In this document: one piece after another, positions 51,522 to 61,098 of the stretch
How the letters are laid out: the number at the start of each line of letters is the position of its first letter
How positions within the stretch are numbered: position 1 is the stretch's first letter
Assembly: GCA_947495775.1 (NCBI GenBank)
Contig: CANMAQ010000001.1
Span: 1-64,000 of the forward strand
Source: Jejuia algarum
GTDB lineage: Bacteria; Bacteroidota; Bacteroidia; Flavobacteriales; Flavobacteriaceae
Direction: 5' to 3'
Length of the DNA: 64,000 bases
Position numbers and translations under genes: made by a program
The notes under the pieces: generated by a model
What the model was told of the DNA's origin: nothing
Seen by the model: the letters and a program-made list of their open reading frames with translations, nothing else
The model's database searches: none

Positions 51522-51669
51522 ACACCAAGAATCGAAACAAGTCTGGCGTGTTATTCAAGTAATCGCCATAAAAGTTACGCTGTTATAGTCTAGCTACAAG
51601 CGGTTGTAAATCTTCAGCCGCTTTTAACGTTATACCCACTAAAGCAGCACCATTTTCGCGATTGGTTTT
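51522..51669 (-). pseudogene. Decayed copy 1 of the ilvA 3' end
   Basis: About 148 bases match the 3' end of ilvA (53545-53720) at over 90 percent by eye, in the same orientation. It shares with copy 2 the change TGTTATAGTC for TGTTTCATTC, which makes an in-frame stop on the ilvA strand. The right end is cut where ilvA continues CTTAGTG. Confidence 0.85.
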
Positions 51670-51783
51670 ATCTTTGAAATGCACTTAATTTTAAAAATTA
51701 GCTGTTGAAAACTGTTAAAATTATCCAAACATTACGTTTAATTTGTAATTTGCTGTCTTTAAAATTCAAATCCCAAATCTCTT

Positions 51784-53226
51784 ATGAAAAAAATTTTTAC
51801 TTTTTTAGCTTTAACACTAACATTTGCCACCACAGCTCAAGATATTATTCCTGATGATACGTTTGGAACTGATGGTTTTTTTACATTCGAAAATCCCAAT
51901 ACAGAGGCAGGAAACGCTGCAACAACAATACAAGCGGATGGCAAAATTATAGTAGTAGACCAGAGAAACACGACTAATAGAGCTAATGAGCTTTTTATAG
52001 CCAGATTAAACACCGACGGTACTCCTGATTTAAATTTTGCTAACAATGGCTTTTTTACAGATGTGCAATTCGAATTTACGCCAGAAGACTATCAAGTGTT
52101 TCTTTTCGAAGATGATATTATAGTCATTACGCAAGTTGGAGATGTTATACGCTTAAATACCGATGGAGAACTTGTTACGTCTTTTGGAGACAATGGTGTT
52201 TTTACATTAGACGGTAATCAGAGGGGTCGAGAATTTATTTTATTAAACAACATTATTTATTCAATAGGTTTTAACAGCTTAAATAGTCTTAATATTGAAA
52301 CAGAGGAAACAAACTCTCAAGATTTAGACATTCCAAACGAGTTAAATGGTGTTTCAGAAGGAGCAAACGGACAGCTTTACATAGAAACGATAAATTTTCA
52401 AACAAGGGAAGTATTAATAACCGCTATTGATACTGATGGTAACGTAAACACTTCTTTTGGTAATAACGGAACAATTAGAATCCATCAATTCACTGATTTA
52501 GAAGAACTAGAAGAATCATTTGGTATATTCTGTTTAGACTCTATTGGTAATCTTTATGCCGCCGTATTTATAGACGACTCAACAGAATTCACAACTCTAA
52601 TTCGTAAATTCGATGCAAATGGGAACATAGTTACCAATTTTGGAGATGCTGGAACAGTGACCTTGCCTGATACAATAATTGGTGATTCTGACATTCTAGA
52701 AAATCAGTTATATATTGCTGGAGCAGAACTTTTAACAAACATTAATCAAGAAGAATTACAAATTAATCTTTCTGTTACTAGTTTAAATATTGTAACTGGT
52801 GATTTAAACACCACATTTAACAACACTGGTAATTTTGTTTTTAATTCTAATGCTAATCAAGAATTTGCTGCTAATATCCATGTGCTTTCTAATGATAGCT
52901 TCATTACCTCTGGAGGTTTTTCAAATGGCATTAATGCAAATTTCGTTGCTCGTTTTATCGATAGCAACCTCTTATCGACTAACGACACGGCACTACCAAC
53001 AAACAGTATTCGGTTTAAAAACCCTATTACTACCCAAATATTGACATTTTCAAGCGCTTCTGATATCGACAACATTAGTTTATATAATGTGCTTGGAAGA
53101 AAAGTAGCTTTTAATAAAAACGCTAAAGAAATAAACACAAGCACACTATCTAACGGTACTTATTTTGCACGTTTAACACTAAAAGACAAGCAAATCATTA
53201 CTAAAAAAGTAATTATTAATAGATAG
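51784..53226 (+). CDS. T9SS-secreted protein with delta-60-type repeats
   Basis: 480 residues. A signal peptide (FTFLALTLTFATTAQ) leads to repeats of the type LNTDGTPDLNFANNGFFTDV, LNTDGELVTSFGDNGVFTLD, IDTDGNVNTSFGNNGTIRIH and FDANGNIVTNFGDAGTVTLP, the delta-60 repeat pattern that forms a beta-propeller-like fold. The end is a sorting domain (IDNISLYNVLGRKVAFN, STLSNGTYFARLTLKDK and KKVIINR). It should be exported by the type IX system. Function unknown. It is the only plus-strand gene between two minus-strand regions and is flanked by direct repeats derived from the ilvA 3' end, which suggests insertion as a unit. Confidence 0.82.
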   Translation: MKKIFTFLALTLTFATTAQDIIPDDTFGTDGFFTFENPNTEAGNAATTIQADGKIIVVDQRNTTNRANELFIARLNTDGTPDLNFANNGFFTDVQFEFTPEDYQVFLFEDDIIVITQVGDVIRLNTDGELVTSFGDNGVFTLDGNQRGREFILLNNIIYSIGFNSLNSLNIETEETNSQDLDIPNELNGVSEGANGQLYIETINFQTREVLITAIDTDGNVNTSFGNNGTIRIHQFTDLEELEESFGIFCLDSIGNLYAAVFIDDSTEFTTLIRKFDANGNIVTNFGDAGTVTLPDTIIGDSDILENQLYIAGAELLTNINQEELQINLSVTSLNIVTGDLNTTFNNTGNFVFNSNANQEFAANIHVLSNDSFITSGGFSNGINANFVARFIDSNLLSTNDTALPTNSIRFKNPITTQILTFSSASDIDNISLYNVLGRKVAFNKNAKEINTSTLSNGTYFARLTLKDKQIITKKVIINR

Positions 53227-53313
53227 GAAACATCCAACGTTGTTGTAAAAACGTAAAAAAGTGATTATCTGCAAACAATGCTTATAATCACTTTTTGTAT
53301 TTTCAGAGAAATC

Positions 53314-53488
53314 AATCACACCAAAAATCGAAACAAGTCTGGCGTGTTATTCAAGTAATCATCATAAAAGTTACGCTGTTATAGTCTAGCTACAAGCGGT
53401 TCTAAATCTTCAGCCGCTTTTAACACTATACCCACGCAACACCATTCTCGCGATTGGTTTTCTTAGTATATTCAAAATGAGTGATATC
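53314..53488 (-). pseudogene. Decayed copy 2 of the ilvA 3' end
   Basis: About 175 bases match ilvA 53540-53719 in the same orientation, with scattered substitutions and a small deletion (CCCACGCAACACC against CCCACTACAGCAGCACC). It lies 54 bases from the end of the intact ilvA and has the same nonsense change as copy 1. Confidence 0.88.
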
Positions 53489-53542
53489 AATCTACAAAAC
53501 AAAAGATTCTAAAGAAATTAAGAAAGGATCTGCATAAGCAAA

Positions 53543-54799
53543 TCACACCAAGAATCGAAACAAGTCTGGCGTGTTATTCAAGTAATCGCCATAAAAGTTA
53601 CGCTGTTTCATTCTAGCTACAAGCGGTTGTAAATCTTCAGCCGCTTTTAACTCTATACCCACTACAGCAGCACCATTCTCGCGATTGGTTTTCTTAGTGT
53701 ATTCAAAATGAGTGATATCGTCATTGGGGCCTAAAATATCAACCACAAATTCTTTTAAAGCGCCTGTACGTTGTGGAAACGTGACTATAAAATAGTGTTT
53801 TAAATTGTTGTAAAGTAGTGCGCGCTCTTTAATTTCGGCAGTACGGGTAATGTCATTATTACTACCGCTTACTACACATACTACAGTTTTTCCTTTAATC
53901 ACATCGGCATAATAATCTAACGCTGCTAAACTTAATGCGCCAGCAGGCTCTACTACAATAGCGTCTTTATTATAAAGATCTAAAATGGTTTGACACACCT
54001 TGCCTTCTGGCACGGTAATCATATCGTGTAAATTTGCTTTACAAATGTCAAAATTAAGATCGCCTACGCGCTTTACGGCTGCACCATCTACAAACTTTTC
54101 AATATGGTCTATTGTGGTGTTTTTTTTATTTTTAATAGAGACAGACATAGAAGGCGCTCCTTCTGGCTCTACACCTATAATTTTTGTTTGTGGTGATAAC
54201 ACCTTAAAAACCGAAGACACGCCAGATGCTAAACCGCCACCGCCAACTGGTAAAAACACATAATCGATTAAAGCATTAGTTTGCTGTAAGATTTCAAGAC
54301 CTACAGTAGCTTGCCCTTCAATAACTTTTTTGTCATTAAAAGGATGGATAAAGGTTTTCCCTAATTGCTCACATTCTATTATAGAAGCTGCATAAGCATC
54401 GTCGAAGGTATCCCCTACCAACTTGATATCAATATAAGTTTCGCCAAACATTTTTACTTGCTCTACCTTTTGGTTTGGCGTTGGTGTTGGCATATAAATA
54501 GTGCCTTTTATTTGCAATAATTTACAAGATAAAGCCACACCTTGTGCGTGGTTCCCTGCACTGGCACAAACCACTCCTTTTTTAGCCTGTTCTAAAGCTA
54601 GTGCACTTATTTTATTATAAGCACCTCTTATCTTATAAGAACGCACCTGTTGTAAATCTTCACGCTTTAACAACACGTGCGCATCATATACTTTAGAATA
54701 CCTAAGGCTGGCCCCTAAAGGCGTAACTGCCGATACGTTTTTAATCGCATCGGCAGCTACTCTTATATCATTAATATTGGGGAAATAAGTGTTCTCCAT
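53543..54799 (-). CDS. ilvA: Threonine ammonia-lyase (threonine deaminase)
   Basis: 418 residues. The PLP domain has SLRYSKVYDAHVLLKREDLQ and VRSYKIRGAYNKI, where Lys in SYKIRGA binds PLP, CASAGNHAQGVALSC and the glycine-rich VGGGGLASGVSSV. The C-terminal ~85 residues are a single ACT-like regulatory domain (YFIVTFPQRTGALKEFVVDI). The single rather than double regulatory region matches the ~420-residue type. It converts threonine to 2-oxobutyrate for isoleucine. It is the last gene of the ilv operon, 13 bases after ilvC, and its 3' end is present twice more, decayed, downstream. Confidence 0.93.
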   Translation of the reverse strand: MENTYFPNINDIRVAADAIKNVSAVTPLGASLRYSKVYDAHVLLKREDLQQVRSYKIRGAYNKISALALEQAKKGVVCASAGNHAQGVALSCKLLQIKGTIYMPTPTPNQKVEQVKMFGETYIDIKLVGDTFDDAYAASIIECEQLGKTFIHPFNDKKVIEGQATVGLEILQQTNALIDYVFLPVGGGGLASGVSSVFKVLSPQTKIIGVEPEGAPSMSVSIKNKKNTTIDHIEKFVDGAAVKRVGDLNFDICKANLHDMITVPEGKVCQTILDLYNKDAIVVEPAGALSLAALDYYADVIKGKTVVCVVSGSNNDITRTAEIKERALLYNNLKHYFIVTFPQRTGALKEFVVDILGPNDDITHFEYTKKTNRENGAAVVGIELKAAEDLQPLVARMKQRNFYGDYLNNTPDLFRFLV

Positions 54800-54812
54800 T
54801 AATGTGTTTTAA

Positions 54813-56288
54813 TTATACGATTGGCTTCATAGCCGTCATAGATTCTCTTAAGAACGTACCTATTTTTTCAACAGGGTGGTTTCTTAATGCCGCGTTCACT
54901 TCGATTAATTTAGCGTTATCCACAACCTCACCATTATCTTTAGCGAAAGGCTTACCAATAACATCTGTACTAACCGTTTTCATGAAATCTGCTAATAATG
55001 GCTTACAAGCATGATCGAATAAATAACAGCCATACTCTGCAGTATCAGAGATTACACGGTTCATTTCGTATAATTTCTTTCTGGCAATTGTATTAGCTAT
55101 AAGTGGTGTTTCGTGTAATGATTCGTAGTATGCAGATTCGTCAATAATTCCAGATTCTGTCATCGCTTCAAACGCTAATTCTACACCAGCACGTACTAAT
55201 GCTACCATTAATACCCCGTTATCGTAGTATTCTTGCTCGCTAATCTCAACATCTCCAGCTGGTGTTTTTTCAAACGCCGTTTCTGCAGTTTCTGCTCTCC
55301 ATCCTAATAATTTTGCATCATCATTAGCCCAGTCTGCCATCATACCACTAGAGAAGTGACCTTCCATAATGTCATCCATATGCTTTTGGAATAATGGACG
55401 CATGATGTCTTTTAATTCTTCTGATAATTCAAAAGCCTTAATTTTTGCAGGGTTTGATAAACGGTCCATCATGTTGGTGATACCACCATACTTTAAACCT
55501 TCTGTTACGATCTCCCATCCATTCTGGATTAATTTAGACGCGTAACCTGCATCGATACCTTCTGCAACCATTTTATCGAAACATAAGATAGACCCTGTTT
55601 GTAATAAACCACAAAGAATGGTTTGCTCACCCATTAAATCTGACTTTACCTCTGCAACGAAAGACGATTCTAAAACACCTGCTCTATGGCCACCTGTAGC
55701 TACAGCATAAGCTTTTGCTTGTGCCCAACCTTTTCCTTCTGGATCGTTATTGGGGTGTACAGCAATTAATGTTGGTACACCAAAACCTCTTTTGTACTCT
55801 TCACGTACTTCAGATCCTGGACATTTAGGCGCACACATGATTACAGTAATGTCTTCACGTACTTGCATGCCTTCTTCTACGATATTAAATCCGTGAGAAT
55901 ACGATAATGTAGCCCCTTTTTTCATTAATGGCATTACTGCATTCACAACATTAGTGTGTTGCTTGTCTGGCGTAAGGTTTAACACTAAATCTGCTGTTGG
56001 GATTAACGCTTCATACGTATCTACATTAAAACCGTTTTCAGTAGCATTCACAAAAGAAACACGCTTTTCTTTTATAGCTGCTTCACGTAATGTATAAGAA
56101 ATGTCTAAACCAGAATCTCTCATATTCAACCCTTGGTTTAACCCTTGAGCACCGCAACCTACAATCACAATTTTCTTGCCTTTTAATGCGTCTACACCAT
56201 CTGAAAACTCAGATGCATCCATGAATCTACATTTAGACAATTGGTCTAATTTACCTGCTAATGTAAGTGTGTTGAAATAATTTTTCAT
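54813..56288 (-). CDS. ilvC: Ketol-acid reductoisomerase, class II (long form)
   Basis: 491 residues, the length of the long class II enzyme as in E. coli rather than the ~330-residue class I. The NADP site is KKIVIVGCGAQGLNQGLNMR, followed by SYTLREAAIKEKR. KCPGSEVREEYKRGFGVP and LMGEQTILCGLLQTGS are class signatures and contain acidic Mg ligands; the helical region is duplicated (second copy around 350-480). It acts on acetolactate and acetohydroxybutyrate in valine and isoleucine synthesis. Located between ilvN and ilvA. Confidence 0.95.
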   Translation of the reverse strand: MKNYFNTLTLAGKLDQLSKCRFMDASEFSDGVDALKGKKIVIVGCGAQGLNQGLNMRDSGLDISYTLREAAIKEKRVSFVNATENGFNVDTYEALIPTADLVLNLTPDKQHTNVVNAVMPLMKKGATLSYSHGFNIVEEGMQVREDITVIMCAPKCPGSEVREEYKRGFGVPTLIAVHPNNDPEGKGWAQAKAYAVATGGHRAGVLESSFVAEVKSDLMGEQTILCGLLQTGSILCFDKMVAEGIDAGYASKLIQNGWEIVTEGLKYGGITNMMDRLSNPAKIKAFELSEELKDIMRPLFQKHMDDIMEGHFSSGMMADWANDDAKLLGWRAETAETAFEKTPAGDVEISEQEYYDNGVLMVALVRAGVELAFEAMTESGIIDESAYYESLHETPLIANTIARKKLYEMNRVISDTAEYGCYLFDHACKPLLADFMKTVSTDVIGKPFAKDNGEVVDNAKLIEVNAALRNHPVEKIGTFLRESMTAMKPIV

Positions 56289-56358
56289 TTTTACTTTATT
56301 GATTTAATAGTATGTTGCATCCCTAAGATCTGCGGACGCTTTTTGATTATTCTATGTG

Positions 56359-56892
56359 TTATTGATTTTTGAATGCTTCTAGCAATTCAGATACTTTCAT
56401 TTCGTCTTTAGTCACGGCAATACGTCCCGAACGTACAAATTGCATGATCCCATAGGCATTAAATGCTTCTCGTAATTCTTCTATTTCGTGACGTCTTCCT
56501 GTTTTCTCTAAAACAAAAAACTCTTTATTTACCGTCACTATACGCGCATGACTTTCCTTTATAAGGTTTTGAATTTGAGGTTCTTCAAACAACAAATTCG
56601 ATTTTATTTTAAACATACACGACTCGGTAAAAATCGTCTCTTCGTTCGTATGGTAGTAAGCGCGAATCGCTTCTACCTGTTTCTCGATTTGCTTTACCAC
56701 TTTTATCGCGTGATCTTCGGTAATTTTTACAACAATTACAAAACGGTTTACATCTTTAATTTCTGATTGTGATGTCGTTAAGCTTTCTATATTGATATGT
56801 CTACGTTGGAAAATAGCAGAGATACGGTTTAGTAACCCTATATTATTCTCTGTATACACCGATATGGTAAATGTTTTAATCTCTTGACTCAT
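56359..56892 (-). CDS. ilvN: Acetolactate synthase small (regulatory) subunit
   Basis: 177 residues with an N-terminal ACT domain (FTISVYTENNIGLLNRISAI, then FQRRHINIESLTTSQSEIKD), whose Asn and Gly residues bind valine in homologs, and a C-terminal half with EIEELREAFNAYGIMQFVRSGRIAVTK-type sequence. It activates the large subunit and confers valine feedback inhibition. It lies between ilvB and ilvC on the same strand with gaps of 110 and 70 bases. Confidence 0.93.
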   Translation of the reverse strand: MSQEIKTFTISVYTENNIGLLNRISAIFQRRHINIESLTTSQSEIKDVNRFVIVVKITEDHAIKVVKQIEKQVEAIRAYYHTNEETIFTESCMFKIKSNLLFEEPQIQNLIKESHARIVTVNKEFFVLEKTGRRHEIEELREAFNAYGIMQFVRSGRIAVTKDEMKVSELLEAFKNQ

Positions 56893-57002
56893 TATATTTA
56901 AAATAATAAAAAACAGATGATAGAAATTAGATTTAAACGAAATACAAGCAATTCACTTAAGTCTAACACCTCTTTTTTCTTTGTTCTATATTCTTTTTTA
57001 TG

Positions 57003-58769
57003 CTAACTTAATCTCACATCTGAAACCGAAGCTCCAGAAGGAATCATTGGAAACACATTATCTTCTTTCTCTACGCAAACTTCTAAGAAATAGGATGATT
57101 TTGATGCGATCATCTCCTTAATAGCTGCTTCTAGTTCATCGCGCTTCGTGACACGTTTCGCTTCGATATGATACCCTTTAGCTATGGTTACAAAATCGGG
57201 ATTGGTCATTTCTGTAGACGCGTAGCGTTTATCGAAAAACAACTGTTGCCATTGGCGTACCATTCCTAAAAACTCATTATTTAATACAACAATCTTAACA
57301 GGTACTTTTTGCTGAAATATGGTTCCTAATTCTTGAATGTTCATTTGGTAACCACCATCTCCGATAATCGCAACAACCTCGCGTTCTGGCGCTGCCATTT
57401 TAGCACCAATTGCTGCTGGTAATGCAAAGCCCATAGTCCCCAAACCTCCAGAAGTAATGTTACTTTTAGAGCGGTTAAACTCGGCATAGCGACAGGCAAT
57501 CATTTGGTGTTGTCCTACATCGGAAACAATAGCGGCATCTCCCTTACTATACGTGTTAATCTGTCTTAACACCTCACCCATGGTTAACCCTTCTTTTTCA
57601 GGTAAAATATCCCCTTTTATTACCGTATCGTACTCTATGGCATAAAGGGCCTTGAATTCTTGGTGCCAAGCATCGTGTGTGTTCTCATTTAATTCTGAAA
57701 GCAATAATGCTAAGCTTTCTTTAGAGTCTCCAAGAACAGCAACATCGGCCTTAACATTTTTATTAATCTCTGCAGGATCAATATCGAAATGTACCACTTT
57801 AGCCTGTTTGGCATAAGTACTTAAGTTCCCCGTTACACGGTCATCAAAACGCATCCCTATAGCGATTAATACATCGCATTCGTTGGTTAATTTGTTAGGC
57901 GCATAATTACCATGCATTCCTACCATACCAATATTTAAAGGGTGTGCTGTTGGAATAGCAGAAGCTCCTAATATGGTCCATGCTGCTGGCACTCCAGACT
58001 TTTCGATAACGGCCTTTAATTCTGCTTCAGCCTTACCTAAAATAACACCTTGTCCCCAAACTATCATTGGTTTTTTAGCCGCATTAATTAATGCTGCCGC
58101 TGCTTTTACGGTATTTATATCTGTTTTTGGCACAGGGTTATAACTTCTTACTCCTGTACATTTCTCATATATAAAATCAAACTCTTCAAACTGAGCATCT
58201 TTAGTAATGTCTATAAGTACAGGTCCTGGACGTCCGCTTTTAGCGATATAAAACGCTTTAGCTATTGCTTCAGGAATATCTGCCGCTTTAGTGACTTGTA
58301 CATTCCATTTCGTTACAGGCGTAGAGATGCCCACAATATCTGTTTCTTGAAATGCATCGGTCCCCAACAAAGGAGAAGGTACTTGCCCTGTAATACACAC
58401 TAAAGGTGTAGAATCTATTTGTGCATCTGCAATTCCTGTGACTAGGTTTGTAGCTCCTGGTCCAGACGTTGCCATAGCAACACCTACTTTACCCGAGATT
58501 CTAGCATACCCTTGTGCTGCATGTGCTGCACCTTGTTCATGTCGCGTTAACACATGATGAATTCTATCTTGGTATTTATACAATTCATCATAAACAGGCA
58601 TAATGGCACCTCCTGGATAACCGTAAAGTGTTTTCACGCCTTCGGCAATTAAACATCTTATAATCGCTTCACTTCCTGTGATGCGTTCTGCTTTTGCCGA
58701 AGTATTTTTTTCTTTTTTGATCGTATCTGTATTCATAGTCTCAACTTTAATTGATGAGTTTCCCGCCAT
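57003..58769 (-). CDS. ilvB: Acetolactate synthase large subunit
   Basis: 588 residues from the ATG at 58769; a second Met 11 codons later would also serve. ThDP enzyme with YGYPGGAIMPVYDEL, the catalytic glutamate in RHEQGAAHAAQGYAR, PGPVLIDITKDAQF and the C-terminal ThDP/Mg site IIGDGGYQMNIQELGT followed by NNEFLGMVRQWQQLF. It condenses two pyruvates, or pyruvate with 2-oxobutyrate. Second gene of the operon. Confidence 0.95.
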   Translation of the reverse strand: MAGNSSIKVETMNTDTIKKEKNTSAKAERITGSEAIIRCLIAEGVKTLYGYPGGAIMPVYDELYKYQDRIHHVLTRHEQGAAHAAQGYARISGKVGVAMATSGPGATNLVTGIADAQIDSTPLVCITGQVPSPLLGTDAFQETDIVGISTPVTKWNVQVTKAADIPEAIAKAFYIAKSGRPGPVLIDITKDAQFEEFDFIYEKCTGVRSYNPVPKTDINTVKAAAALINAAKKPMIVWGQGVILGKAEAELKAVIEKSGVPAAWTILGASAIPTAHPLNIGMVGMHGNYAPNKLTNECDVLIAIGMRFDDRVTGNLSTYAKQAKVVHFDIDPAEINKNVKADVAVLGDSKESLALLLSELNENTHDAWHQEFKALYAIEYDTVIKGDILPEKEGLTMGEVLRQINTYSKGDAAIVSDVGQHQMIACRYAEFNRSKSNITSGGLGTMGFALPAAIGAKMAAPEREVVAIIGDGGYQMNIQELGTIFQQKVPVKIVVLNNEFLGMVRQWQQLFFDKRYASTEMTNPDFVTIAKGYHIEAKRVTKRDELEAAIKEMIASKSSYFLEVCVEKEDNVFPMIPSGASVSDVRLS

Positions 58770-58814
58770 TACTTCGGTATTACATACCTCTAGTGGCTGT
58801 ACGAGAATATGTTT

Positions 58815-60503
58815 TTAGAATGCATCTGTTACACACCCCTTAGAGGCAGAAGCAACAGATTTTGCAAACTTATAAAGTATTCCTTTCTTATGTTTTAATG
58901 GTGGTGCTACCCAAGCTGCTTTTCGTTTTGCGAGCTCTTCTTCAGACAATAACACATTTATGGTATTATCTTCTGCACTTATGCGTATTTGATCTCCGGT
59001 TTCTACCAGAGCAATAACCCCTCCTGTTTGCGCTTCTGGTGTGATATGCCCCACCACAAAACCGTGTGTACCTCCAGAAAAACGACCATCTGTAATTAAT
59101 GCTACAGATTTTCCTAAACCTGCACCCATAATCATAGAGGTTGGCTTTAACATTTCTGGCATTCCTGGACCGCCTTTAGGGCCTACATAGCGTATCACGA
59201 CAACATCACCACGTTCTACCTCGCCGTTACTAATACCAGTATTCGCTTCTTGCTCACTATTGTAAACCACAGCTTTACCTTCAAATAACAGTCCTTCTTT
59301 TCCAGATATTTTGGCTACGGCACCTTCAGAGGCTAAGTTCCCGTATAATATTTGCAAGTTACCAGATGATTTTAAAGCTTTATCCTTTGGAAAAATAATA
59401 TCTTGAGAATCGGCTTCAAACTCTAACGGCGCTACATCTGCTAAGTTTTCGGCTAAAGTTTTACCTGTAACTGTCATACAATCACCATGAAGGTATCCTG
59501 CATCTAATAAATATTTCATCACAGCTGGAGTCCCACCAATACTGTGTACATCCTCCATAAGGTATTTTCCAGAAGGCTTTAAATCTCCAATTAATGGTGT
59601 TCTGTCGCTTATGCGCTGAAAATCTTCTAACGTAAAATCGATATCGGCAGCAAAAGCTATCGCTAAAAAGTGCAATACTGCATTGGTAGACCCTCCAAGC
59701 GCATTTACCATCGTTACAGCATTCTCTAACGATTTTTTAGTAATGATATCTAAAGGTTTTAAATCTATTTTTAAAAGATGCTTTATCGCTATTGCATGTC
59801 TTTCTGCTTCAGACAATTTATTTGGGTTTGTCGCAGGAATAGACGAATTGTAAGGCAATGCAAACCCCATAGCTTCTATAGAGGACGCCATAGTGTTTGC
59901 TGTGTACATACCGCCACAAGCACCTGCACCAGGTATAGCACGTTTTATAATCTCTTTATATTCCTCTTCATCAATCTCACCAGCTACTTTTTGACCTAAA
60001 GCCTCGAAAGCAGAAACAATATTTAATTTTTTGCCTTTATACATCCCCGATGCTGTAGCACCACCATACATCATTATAGACGGTCTATTTAAACGACACA
60101 TTGCGATAACAGATCCTGGCATATTTTTATCGCATCCCACAACAGCAACTAAGCCATCGTAACTTTGCGCTTGCATTACGGTTTCAATAGAATCTGCAAT
60201 AATATCTCTAGACGCTAAAGAATAATTCATTCCAGATGTCCCCATAGAAATACCATCACTAACACCAATAGTATTAAAGCCTAACCCTACTAAACCTGCA
60301 ATATTACATTCTATCTTAACTTCATCTTTCAATCTGTTTAAATGCATGTTACAAGGATTTCCATCGTACCCCGTACTTGCTATACCAATTTGCGCTTTGG
60401 CCATATCCTCATCGGTAAGCCCTGCAGCATATAACATAGCCTGAGAAGCTGGCTGAGAATCGTCTTGTGTTAGCCGCTTACTATATTTATTAAGTTCCTC
60501 CAT
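58815..60503 (-). CDS. ilvD: Dihydroxy-acid dehydratase
   Basis: 562 residues. The iron-sulfur ligands are in VGCDKNMPGSVIAM and GAGACGGMYTANTMA, and the third lies early in GNPCNMHLN. MVNALGGSTNAVLH and RFSGGTHGFVVGHITPEA are further signatures; the active-site serine is in the latter region. It dehydrates dihydroxy acids in valine and isoleucine synthesis. It is the first structural gene of the operon and is preceded by a 240-base leader with a branched-chain leader peptide and a terminator hairpin. Confidence 0.95.
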   Translation of the reverse strand: MEELNKYSKRLTQDDSQPASQAMLYAAGLTDEDMAKAQIGIASTGYDGNPCNMHLNRLKDEVKIECNIAGLVGLGFNTIGVSDGISMGTSGMNYSLASRDIIADSIETVMQAQSYDGLVAVVGCDKNMPGSVIAMCRLNRPSIMMYGGATASGMYKGKKLNIVSAFEALGQKVAGEIDEEEYKEIIKRAIPGAGACGGMYTANTMASSIEAMGFALPYNSSIPATNPNKLSEAERHAIAIKHLLKIDLKPLDIITKKSLENAVTMVNALGGSTNAVLHFLAIAFAADIDFTLEDFQRISDRTPLIGDLKPSGKYLMEDVHSIGGTPAVMKYLLDAGYLHGDCMTVTGKTLAENLADVAPLEFEADSQDIIFPKDKALKSSGNLQILYGNLASEGAVAKISGKEGLLFEGKAVVYNSEQEANTGISNGEVERGDVVVIRYVGPKGGPGMPEMLKPTSMIMGAGLGKSVALITDGRFSGGTHGFVVGHITPEAQTGGVIALVETGDQIRISAEDNTINVLLSEEELAKRKAAWVAPPLKHKKGILYKFAKSVASASKGCVTDAF

Positions 60504-60745
60504 TTTTATTAAAAATAGTTTTGTGTTTTAATTGATTTTGTTAAAAATACTGCAAACAGTTTATACATTTTAACAGTAATCTTCAATTTGAAGTACGAAA
60601 ATAATTCTTTATGTGTTCATCATATAGATAACAAACATTTTAAGGGTTAAATCCACTATTACAAATAAAGATATAAACTACTAAAAAACAAACAATTAAG
60701 CCTTATTTTTTATGATGCCCAAGCCTTAAAAAAGACATAAAAAAA

Positions 60746-60768
60746 CCTTCCGTAAAATTGAAGGAAGG
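60746..60768 (-). terminator. Attenuator terminator before ilvD
   Basis: On the minus strand CCTTCC pairs with GGAAGG around an 11-base loop (two further pairs outside, one G-T), followed by seven T. It lies between the leader peptide and ilvD. The left arm (AGCCTT) can pair instead with AAGGCT at the end of the leader peptide gene, which would form an antiterminator. Confidence 0.8.
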
Positions 60769-60802
60769 CTCACTTTATATCAAGCGTTAAAACGCACACA
60801 TT

Positions 60803-60865
60803 CTAGCCTTGGTTTTTCAACACAATGACCAGACCCACGTTTTTATTTAAAAATTTGTTTTTCAT
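60803..60865 (-). CDS. ilv leader peptide, 20 residues
   Basis: ATG at 60865, TAG at 60803-60805. The peptide is MKNKFLNKN followed by VGLVIVL and KNQG: three Val, two Leu and one Ile in seven codons. The last codons and the stop contain AAGGCT, complementary to the first arm of the terminator at 60746-60768. A ribosome waiting at the branched-chain codons would leave AAGGCT free to block the terminator; one that reaches the stop would cover it and allow termination. A promoter-like TTG, 20-base spacer and AATCTTTG lies just upstream (60876-60906). This is classical attenuation inferred from sequence only. Confidence 0.75.
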   Translation of the reverse strand: MKNKFLNKNVGLVIVLKNQG

Positions 60866-61098
60866 ACAGATAAGGCAAAGATTTATAAAAAAAATGAGTC
60901 CTACAATTTTTCTCTAAAAAAAACGTAAACACGCCTACTTTATACTTCGTACTGCCTTTCGTTATCGCATTTGCGTCTATTTAGGTTTGAGTACAACGTA
61001 TAGTTCTATTAAAACCCAAAATGAACGCTACAAATTCTACTTAAAACCGTTTAATTTGTAAGATAATATTATTTTTAGCATTCTAAACCAGTTCGCAC

